64,000 bases of DNA from Polytrichum commune (taxonomy: Eukaryota; Streptophyta; Polytrichopsida; Polytrichales; Polytrichaceae). Of the stretch, positions 55,609 through 64,000 are shown piece after piece. The DNA lies in assembly GCA_950295325.1 (NCBI GenBank), contig OX485803.1, positions 36,781,554-36,845,553 of the forward strand. Reading direction: 5' to 3'. Under the pieces are notes generated by a model. It made no database searches, was not told where the DNA came from, and saw only the letters and a list, made by a program, of their open reading frames with translations. Positions within the stretch are counted from its first letter, which is position 1, and each line of letters starts with the position of its first letter. A program made the position numbers and the translations under genes.

Positions 55609-56882
55609 ACAACACAAGGTACATGTCACATGTAAATTACATTGAACATGTACAAATTAAATCGCTCATTTTTTGTAAAAATTGTTGTGAGAAGATTTGC
55701 AACCCACGTCTTCCACACATTTAACAAGAAGTGAAGACAAGCGAAACCCAAGAGAAGACAAGAGAATGGTCAAACTTGAATTTCTTTCAAAACTACCCTT
55801 TTTGGACATGTTTAAAAAAAATATCAACACATCCTCTTTTTGGTGCATGGTCATTCTTCTTGATCCACATTCGATTTATACCTAGTGAGGGCCCCACGGC
55901 TTTAGAAACTAAACTTTTAAGAAGTTGGACCATGAAAGTTGGACCATGAACTTGGACCATTGAAAAAGGCCCTCTTCCATGGTCCGACTTCATGGTCCAT
56001 AATGTAAACCGCCCCTAAATATTTAGGGACATTGTTCATGTGGGTACCTATAAAATATTTATTGGGAGTGAATCCTATTTTAATGATTAAAGATCAACTG
56101 AAATTCTTGATGATTGGTGGGCACCGTGGATTACATACATGCAAGGTCCCTTAAATAAGGAGTGTGGGCCTTATTTGGTTACTATTCTTATTTGGATGCC
56201 TATATTTGAGTGGTAGGTACTCATATGCCAAGTCATGTTGTTATGACTAGATTCACTACCAACATATGGGTCCTCAACAATCGTCATGCACCAATGGAAG
56301 AGATATACAAATCTACCATTGGAATAGATTTTTAGATTTTTGGAGACACGTGTCAACTACCCATGGTTCATATACTTGTAGTGATCGGACTATGTGTTCA
56401 AAATATAGACATAACTCTCAATAGTTGACAAAATTGAGTGACCCCATAAGTGAAAAATAATCATCACTTTAACCTCTTGTAGCTTTTGCATCTCAAGGTT
56501 GATTCTAAAACTTTGTGATTTACAATTGCTAACCAAATGAGACAAATTCTCAAGCAAATCTGACAACTAAAATTGTCCATGGAGTTGGAACCTAGAAGTG
56601 TTTACAATAGGACCACATAACTTACTCATGCATGTTTTACACCCGCGAGTACTTTTTCTTAACATTACGGTTTTTTTATTTACATTCACACCTGCCCATT
56701 GTTAACTTACCTCATACAGTAAGTTACCATGCCTAGCTTAAGTTACCGCACATATAATCTAACAACATGTTTAGCACCTAACCTCAATGGAAACTTACCA
56801 CATGCGTACTGAGATGGTTAGCTAAATTTAAAGACCTTGGTAGTGAGTGGATGACATGTTGGAGTGATGGCGCACAACAAAC

Positions 56883-57076
56883 AAGGCAAGTCTAATGATG
56901 GCCATGTGTCAATAGAAGTATCAATACACTCTAAATAGATGGCGTCTTTGGTAAAGTTGCCTATCAATGTGCTTGCAATGATATTTAGGTAATTTTAGAG
57001 TTATGTTAATTTACCATTTGGATTGGTAAGCTTAGCAATCACGAGTGGGACTCACCCATAGGTGTGAATCATCCCT
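56883..57076 (+). repeat. Direct repeat, left copy
   Basis: It shares with 57780-57972, in order: ATGATGGCCATGTGT, CACTCTA(A/G)ATAG, TCTTTGGTAA(A/T)GTTGCCTAT, GATTGG(T/G)AAG and CCCATAGGTGTGAA(T/C)CATCCC. Confidence 0.7.
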
Positions 57077-57779
57077 TAGGCAAGGTTTCCACATGGAAGT
57101 AACTCCAACCATGGTGGTAATGTTACCTACGTTGTAGGTAAGCTACCTGCCCCGCTAATCTACATGTCTTCACACATGGGTAATTTACCACATCCCATTC
57201 CCATAATATGACGCTTCAATTACCCCACTTCACACTTATCCTCAATCCCACTCAATCTATTTTACACAACTCCTGCAACTATAGTTGGTTTAGGCATGGT
57301 TCACACATGTGGGTATCTTTTCTCAACATCGTATTTATTTGAAACTACACTATTTTGTCTAATTAGTGTGGGTTATCATTTGGAGTTACGCATTGCTATG
57401 ACATTTGTTAGGAATATCATTATTTTACAAATATATTTGTTGGTATAGTGTCACCAACACTTAATGTTAACCCAACATTATTTGTCATTCCTTGTAAATT
57501 TTTTGGGAGATTATAGATATATAATGTTGCAATTACTGTCACTTACCAAGTGATTTTTTCATCCAAGTTTCAATCACCCATGACAATATTTCATCACAAG
57601 TTGCTGACAAGAGAAGGTAGGGTTTTGGCCAATGGATGGACTCGTCTATCATCCATGACAATATATGTTCACTTATTTATAAAAAGTGTTATCCAAAATG
57701 TTACCATAGTGACACTACATTTCATATTTAGGGTAGTGACAAGTGACTTACTAGTGATCACATGATATGTTGACATGTG

Positions 57780-57972
57780 GCAAGCAAGGTGAGATTCATG
57801 ATGGCCATGTGTGAATATAAGTACTAGTAACCCACTCTAGATAGGGGACATCTTTGGTAATGTTGCCTATAGATGCGAATAAAATGACATTTAGGTTAAC
57901 TTAAAGTGAGGTTATTTTACCATTAAGATTGGGAAGTATAGGACTTGCCCATAGGTGTGAACCATCCCCTAA
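57780..57972 (+). repeat. Direct repeat, right copy
   Basis: It is the partner of 56883-57076 at a spacing of about 897 bases, same orientation, diverged by substitutions and small indels. Confidence 0.7.
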
Positions 57973-58085
57973 TCATGGCCTTAACCTTTATTGGTGAGCA
58001 TGTGGTAACTAAACCAACCATGAAAATTTGCCTATTTGTAACTAACTTATTCCTCATATTGTACGTTACTTTAATTTCAAGTTGA

Positions 58086-58426
58086 CACTACACTAAATAT
58101 GATATTTAGTGTTTGATACACTAAATATGAACGCATAGACTAAATATCACTAACCCTATGAAAGTAAGTAACATCAAATGTAAACTTAGACATTAAATAT
58201 CAACTATGGTAATATGTGGAAGGTACATGCACGAATTTAGTGTTAGTAAGGATATGAAACTTATTTATAACAATGATAAAAGGAGAAGGGAGGTGGCGCT
58301 AGGGAAGGTGGCGGCGCATTTATGTCTAACAATAATTATCAAAGAATTGAAAATTAGTGTTGAGCAAGATAGGGTGGTGACAACACTAAATATAATCAAG
58401 CACTAAATATCATATTTAGTGTAGTG
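58086..58426. mobile_element. MITE family E, full copy
   Basis: 341 bp with terminal inverted repeats starting CACTACACTAAATATGATAT; each terminus is itself near-palindromic (CACTAAATA-TGA-TATTTAGTG). The flanks CAAGTTGA and CAAGTGTG may be a decayed 8-bp duplication. The interior repeats CACTAAATAT several times and is non-coding. Confidence 0.85.
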
Positions 58427-58599
58427 CAAGTGTGAAGAGAGTTGGTTTTACCTACAGAGTTAGGCTTATTTTTTATGAACTTACCTTCATGTGTGAACGC
58501 TTGCTTGATGTCCGAAACATTCAGGTTTTAAACATACTTTTACAAACAACTCCAAAAACACCGCAAGGCATCAAATTCTAAGAGGTAAGTGCCGGAATC

Positions 58600-59231
58600 A
58601 TCACAGCAACCCGTCATCTGTACTTAGTACTAATCTAATCTACGGCAAGGAAGCTGAAAGGATTGTCACGCAAAGTGAGGGGCATGCCAGGGTTTAGGGT
58701 TTAAGGAGATTCTCGTGTTCACAGACAGATAACTGTAACTCCCCAACCCAAGCACAGTTGGCAAAGTTTGCAGTAAGCTTCAGATACATATCATTGCTCA
58801 CGCCCACTGTGGCAATAAAGACAAACACCCATGTCGCTGTTTGTGGAGTTTTAGTAGTCGATTCCGGTTGTTGTGTATCTCGTGAGCTCCGTAGCAGAGA
58901 AAGGTGAGTTAAGTTATGGCTTGTTTTGGTTTGGTGATGGCAATGGCAATAGCTTCCAATTGAACAAACCTCTTGTACTTAAACAAGCAGGAGCGAGAGA
59001 TTGAGAGATTTCCCCAAAAAACCATCGTAAGTCAGTAGTGGTTGTTGTTGCCTTTTTTGTTTTGTGGGTCATTCCTATGAGCTTTGTAGCAAACAGGGAG
59101 AGGAAGGGGGTTTTGACTTGTTGTTTTATTGATTGACAGTGCATTTTGGTTTTGACGGTTGTGATGCATTGTCTGATGATGTGTTGGTGGATTCATTTTA
59201 TGTGTTTCAGAGTGGTTTCATTTCTGCGGGC
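58600..59231 (+). promoter_or_regulatory. Promoter and leader of the P5CR gene
   Basis: A double telo-box AGGGTTTAGGGTTT lies at 58689-58702. A leader intron probably ends at GTGTTTCAG just before 59211. The frame upstream of the chosen ATG is open, but the conserved protein starts only at [11 protein letters not shown], so the shorter start is preferred. Confidence 0.5.
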
Positions 59232-62200
59232 ATGGGCACAATGGGATTGCAAGTGGCTGCCAACACGCGGCTCGGGTTTATTGGCGCCGGCCAGATGGCA
59301 GAGGCCATAGCCAGGGGGCTCAAGAATGCGGGTGTTGTGTCGGCGGACCGAATGTTTGCAGCCGACATTTCTGTCAACCGATGCCAAGTCTTCGAATCCT
59401 TTGGCACCTGCATTTGCCCCAGCAATGCCAAGGTTTGTTTGGGCCCAATTGTGTTTGTTTGTTTCATGCCTTCTTGTAAGGTAGACGTGTGTTATTCGGA
59501 TACTTCTCTCTCTCCATTCGCTTCTCCTAGAATATGAAACATACAATTAGTGCGAGATGATAATCAAATTCAAATCACGCCCGAAGCTATTTTCCTCATG
59601 ATTTTTGGAGCTTGTATGAATATCTTATTCATTATCAAAGTGAAGATTTTCGTGCTCATTAAGTGGGCATAATAGGTCCTCCCAATTATGTTGACTACCG
59701 AGTCTAGACTGGTTAGCATTTTTTAAGCATGTAGTCCAATTTCTTCTAAACACATGGCTTTTTGGTGTCTGTTTCTAAATTCACACCTAACCACATACCT
59801 CTCAAAATACAGGTGTCCAGATGATTCCTATGGTGGTTGTACACCGTTCTACCTTATCTCATAGGTTGTCATTCAAATACTGGGTGTCAGCATTCTCCTC
59901 ACATATTTTGACTGCAGACTTTTATAATTATTTTGTGCAGGTTGCTGAGAAGAGCGATGTGCTTATTCTTGCAGTGAAGCCTCAAGTAGGTATGATTGTT
60001 AACTCCTCATTCCAACTTTGTTAGTTTTTTTATTTCGACTAAGGCAGACAGGTCTTAAATGGTTGCTTTTACTGATAAGCCTACTTCTCAATGGATATCA
60101 AATATGCGATGTGTACGAGATGCTTACCAGATTCAAATTGAGGTTGGAGCCATTTTCCCCATGATTCTTGGAGCTCATATGAATTGATCTTATTCATCAT
60201 CAACTTGAAGATTCTCTTGCTTCTTAAATGGTCATTCAGGTCTCCTCAGTTATGTTGACTATTGAAACTCGCATAGGTGACAGATTTTGAGAATGTAGTT
60301 CAATATTGATCAACACATAATGCCTTTTTGATGTTTGTTCCTAGATCCACATGTAACCATCCTCCACTCAAATTTAGATGTTCGATCAAGATAAGTAACC
60401 GGAATGGGTCTCTTACCATAGTGCCCTGTGGCGTTGAGGGCATCTTACAATTTCCGCTTCACAAAATAATACAACCTGTCATCATGATATAATGCTTTCT
60501 TGGAGGAAAAACAACCTTTAATTTGCTGCAGACCTCAAATTGTCTTGAGATCCCAGACCCCAAATTCTTAGAAGACCTCATTTTTTTGAGTAATATACAA
60601 GGATGAAATTTACTTGAAATTGTATGTCTCCCTCCTGTTTGAGAGTTCAATCAGAATTATAGGACAATTAGACAAATATGAATACACACAGGAACGTACT
60701 TCTGGACCCAGAAATTTAGATAGAGGGTCATTCCCTGGGTTGCCTTTGGTTTCTGAAAGTTATGGTTGGGAACTTCATAACTTGGGCAACTTGATAACTA
60801 ATCTCAAATTCGATTCTTGAACTTGGAAGGTGTTTAGAGAACCTTGTTTTTTTTTATCAGAAATAGTACATGTTTGTAATGGGCAGTAAGATGTATACAA
60901 GATACTCGTTTCCATAACTTGAGCGTGAGTACATATTTGGGTTATTTTTATCCAAGCTGATAGTATGCATGTTCTTGTCCAGCTGAGATAGTGGTTACAG
61001 ATCTGAAGTCAACCTTGTCAAAGGAGCATCTCCTGGTCTCTATTGCTGCTGGTATTTCCATCAAGGATTTGCAGGTGGGTTTCTGCTTGGATTCACCATG
61101 TGACCTTATGACTAATAGTTCTGTTGCGGCTGGTCAGGTTTGGACAAATTGTCAGACAAATATGGGTGATTGGTTTTTGTACCTGGATAAAAGTTATAGT
61201 AGGTACTTTGCTTTGGAATCAAGTCCTCATGTGCATACATCCTCACCCAGGTGTTTCAGGTTATCTATCTGAGTCCTTGTACCAAATCAGGCACTTGGGC
61301 CTCTAGATTTTTCTGTAGCTCATGGGCTCAAAACATCATGTATCTTGTTTCTTTCTATGCCAGAAATAAGTGAGCACACGAAAAATTGCAGTTGTGTCAA
61401 AGTTGGGCTATTCTTGGTTTTTTGGCCTAAGCTTTGGTTTTGCAATACCTCTAGGCTTGGGCTGGAGAAGCTCGAATTGTGAGGGTGATGCCGAATCTAC
61501 CTTGCCTCGTGGGCGAGACAGCTGCAGGTGCACTTTCCATCCATAGGTCAATCCTAGACAATTTTGGGTAATTGATGTAATTTTAGATTTGAATGGATCC
61601 ATAGAGGTGGTTACGTGGTTGCTGCTGTTGGAAAATGTCCTTGTTCGGATGGATGAGACTCTCAAGGACTCTTTGATATTTTCTTGCATTGCAGAACTAT
61701 AACGATGTCAACTTTTGGGTGTGGTGAATGACAGGGCTGAGTTTAGGAAAAACTGCAACTCAAGCAGATGCAGAGCTTGTGACAACAATGTTTGAGGCAT
61801 TAGGCAAGATTCATGTTGTCGACGAGAAGCTTTTGAATGCAGTGACAGGTCTCAGGTATTTTAAACTGTTCATGCAGCTTCAGTCTGCCCTTCACAAAAT
61901 TCCTGTGTTGTGTGGATGAGTACCTTCACATGTAATTTGCAGTTGCTCAAGGTAGATGGGTCTTCAATGGTTGCATTTTCCAACTTTTCCACTTCTCCTA
62001 GGACATGAAACATGCAAGTAGTCTGATTTGGTTAGTTAAATCCAAATTGAGGTCATAGCCACTTTCCGCATGATTTTTGGAGCTGAGATGGATATTTTAT
62101 TCATTATTGAAGTCAATAAGCTTGTTGTGCTCATTAAATGGTCCTGTAGGCCCCCCAATTCTGTTGACTACTGAGCCTAGAATGGTTATCATTTTTGAGC

Positions 62201-63292
62201 ACACAGTCTGATCTCTTTTGAACACATGTGTTTTTTGTATTCATTCTTTGAAGACACACCAAGCTACATACCACTCAAATATAGGTGTAACAAAAACAAG
62301 TAACCAAATTAGGCATGCCTACCTTAAACAAGGCATTAAATGATCAGGTAAGATCATCACCAGCAAAAGGGCTTCTTCTCTTTCTTCTGAGGAACATGAC
62401 ATCAATCACGAATTGGAAAAGCATCAAGCCAATAGCATGAGTTGTTGGGACTCATCTCCACCTTGCAAGTGGTGAAAGTTCTATTCTCCATTGAGCAATG
62501 CTAGTGTTCCTTGCTATGGTCCACTCAATCATTGTGGGGGTCATTCTCGGGGGTTGCGCTCTTCATTAGGATAAAACATGACGTGCTAGGGCCACCTTCA
62601 GATTTATACTCCTACGTACAAATTTTTTGCAAGAAAATCAAGAATATACATACAATGTAGAGATTACTCATAGCCTCAAATATGTGTACTAGCCCAAAAT
62701 AAATTTACCCACTCATGGCTAGAATCCCATTCGGATGATGGGCCTATTGTATTATTACACATTAGATACATCACATAAAAACCCAGAAATACATACAAAC
62801 CTCACCTTCAACAATATCTCTACTATGTGTACAATGCACGGGACCTGTTCAATTGGTACCTCTTTTGTGCATCCATGTGGGTAGGTGGTGCAACAGAGAG
62901 TGCACCTCCCTGGGGGTCACTGGGTGAACTGGTCATCTTAAAAGTTGTGGATGCTGAGGGGCTCAACGAGCCTTGTAGGGAAGGAGCAATGGGCGATCAA
63001 GTTACCCTGGTTACAGCCGTTAGAAAGCCGATGGAAATAAGCCACCTCTTAATTGAGGCAATAGCTTGTGGGCAAAGAGACTCGATAATTCATGCTTCTG
63101 TTGGCAAACTTAGGTGCTGTCCCTTGGATATGATGCAGCATTTTTGTATATCTAGTCTTACTTGGACATGTTGATCTTTATTGCAGTGGGAGTGGTCCTG
63201 CTTACGTGTTTATGGCCATTGAAGCTCTTGCTGATGGGGGTGTTGCTGCCGGCCTTCCTCGTCACGTTGCGCTTTCTCTTGCTGCCCAAACT
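59232..63292 (+). CDS. P5CR: Pyrroline-5-carboxylate reductase, first six coding exons (gene runs off the window)
   Basis: Exons: 59232-59432, 59941-59989, 60983-61074, 61455-61527, 61735-61855, 63187-63292; all GT-AG and in phase, 214 codons so far of the usual ~275. P5CR reduces P5C to proline with NADPH, the last step of proline synthesis. The N-terminal Rossmann fold shows [20 protein letters not shown] (dinucleotide loop GxGxMA), then [31 protein letters not shown] (family: RVMPNTPA), [20 protein letters not shown] and [22 protein letters not shown], the conserved C-terminal signature start. The remaining part (VLGAA... to SPGGTT) is not in the last 700 bases and must lie beyond the window. 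Three introns carry MITE family A elements in the sense direction. Confidence 0.93.
59477..59856 (+). mobile_element. MITE family A copy, P5CR intron 1
   Basis: 380 bp, from TAAGGTAGACGTGTG to TTCTACCTTA. It aligns with the SnRK1 intronic copies over its length (TCTTATTCATTATCAAAGTG, CAGGTGTCCAGAT). It fills most of the 508-bp intron; its right end lies 84 bases from the next exon. Confidence 0.88.
60040..60420 (+). mobile_element. MITE family A copy, P5CR intron 2
   Basis: It begins TAAGGCAGACAGGTCTTAAA and ends near GTCTCTTACCATA, more diverged than its neighbours but alignable through ATGATTCTTGGAGCTCATAT and GTTGACTATTGA. Confidence 0.75.
61947..62326 (+). mobile_element. MITE family A copy, P5CR intron 5
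   Basis: 380 bp, from TCAAGGTAGATGGGTCTTCA to GCCTACCTTA. The shared blocks ATGATTTTTGGAGCTGA, GTTGACTACTGAGCCTAGAA and CATACCACTCAAATATAGG are in the same order and orientation. Confidence 0.85.
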
Positions 63293-64000
63293 GTAATCTC
63301 ATCCACTTTTTTTGTTGCTATTTTAGTGCAACTATACAAGTATCTGATACTTTTTCTGTTTTGTTGATGTAAGATAGAGGTTATAAATTAACACTGCAAT
63401 GTTCTGTTATTTAGTCCTTGCATCACCGACCCAAGGTTATTAGGATTTACTTGCTGCTGTGAAGGATATCCTTTAATTCAATGGGACTTTTTGTCAGGAG
63501 TTAATCCCCTATGATTATCCACTGGTTGTTTTTTGTTTCCACTTGTGGTGCATGCTTGGAGGTAGTGTTTGAAGTGAATGAGATTGAGGTCCAAGCTCAT
63601 TTTAGCACCCTTGGCATGCCAGATTGAGTTTGACCCTCAATATTGAACTGGTATAGAATGTTCTTTGTTCAAACCTCCCACATTACCTCCAAGCATGCAC
63701 TGGAAACTTGCTGAGCATGGAAGCTGTTGTATGCAAATCAACCAACTCCTAACCAAAAGTTATGTTGAGTTAGAGCATGACTATATTAAGGTTCTACTGT
63801 AGCTGAATGCTAATCAGGTGGTCTTGGGTTATACTGGCAATTGGGTACATCTAGGCATCATACCTACCTAAGAGGACTCTGCTAGCAATCATCAAGTTGC
63901 CCAAAGCAACAATGAATTTGGATACGACTTTGGTACTTAATTCTGGTACATAAAATAGATGGAGAGTGTACCAATCCACAGTTTAAATTCAATCCCCAGT
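63293..64000 (+). other. P5CR intron 6 (incomplete)
   Basis: It starts with the donor GTAATC after the AAQT codons. No further P5CR exon is seen before the window ends. It contains a MITE family C element. Confidence 0.7.
63535..63707. mobile_element. MITE family C copy, P5CR intron 6
   Basis: 173 bp; the left end GTTTCCACTTGTGGTGCATG and right end AAGCATGCACTGGAAAC form an inverted repeat of about 30 bases with a small gap, continuing inward through GGAGGTAGTG / CATTACCTCC. The related copy is at 7346-7531. Confidence 0.75.

Larger units (their letters stand above)
54581..56015 (-). mobile_element. Harbinger/Tourist-like non-autonomous DNA element, copy B2
   Basis: 1435 bp, flanked by TAA on both sides (54578-54580 and 56016-56018). 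The ends GGGGCAGTTTCACTATGGAC and GTCCATAATGTAAACCGCCCC are inverted repeats. The body aligns in reverse with copy B1, including GGTTTACACTAAGGAAAAAA near the left end and CATTCGATTTATACCTAGTG near the right. It is longer than B1 because it keeps a whole family E element. No transposase. Confidence 0.9.
56018..58085. other. Intergenic with an old direct duplication, no gene recognised
   Basis: Two diverged direct copies (56883-57076 and 57780-57972) flank about 700 bases that include a weak family-E-like pair of ends (near 57347 and 57738). No conserved frame. Confidence 0.5.

Noticed and set aside
62827-63174. 115-codon frame ending just before P5CR exon 6
   Set aside because: It lies inside an intron with clean flanking splice sites and has no recognisable family.

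Overview
The window is nuclear DNA of a plant-lineage eukaryote (streptophyte). The genes are split by GT-AG introns, the proteins match plant families (SnRK1 kinase, N-myristoyltransferase, pyrroline-5-carboxylate reductase), telomere-box motifs and GA microsatellites lie upstream of genes, and most of the remaining DNA is decayed transposons. A seedless plant or streptophyte alga is my guess because the SnRK1 protein is quite divergent; the sequence alone does not settle this.

Layout. 1-4.3 kb: repeat-rich intergenic DNA. 4.3-13.5 kb (+): a complete ten-exon SnRK1-type kinase gene of 605 codons with a long GC-rich leader. 13.5-18.1 kb: intergenic. 18.1-20.9 kb (-): two adjacent gene fragments in one orientation, the middle of a PRPP synthetase and the C-terminal ACT region of an aspartokinase, both damaged. 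22.5-25.8 kb (+): a dead LINE. 29.0-31.1 kb (-): an intact N-myristoyltransferase gene with an uninterrupted coding region. 31.4-32.2 kb: degenerate 240-bp tandem repeats. 36-47.7 kb: a second LINE split by a 6.4-kb Ty1/copia element, which is itself split in its RNase H region by a 1.1-kb Harbinger-like element. 50.2-52.5 kb (+): a small two-exon gene of unknown function. 54-58.4 kb: several non-autonomous DNA elements. 59.2 kb to the window end (+): the first six coding exons of P5C reductase, continuing beyond the window.

The intact genes are housekeeping or signalling genes and do not form one pathway. SnRK1 senses cell energy state, NMT myristoylates proteins (plant SnRK1 beta subunits are known NMT substrates), and P5CR makes proline. 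The more unusual content lies in the mobile DNA. At least six families of short inverted-repeat elements can be defined by eye, with target duplications for several. One family sits inside introns of three different genes, always in the sense orientation. The PRPP-synthetase/aspartokinase fragment pair looks like captured or shuffled exons.
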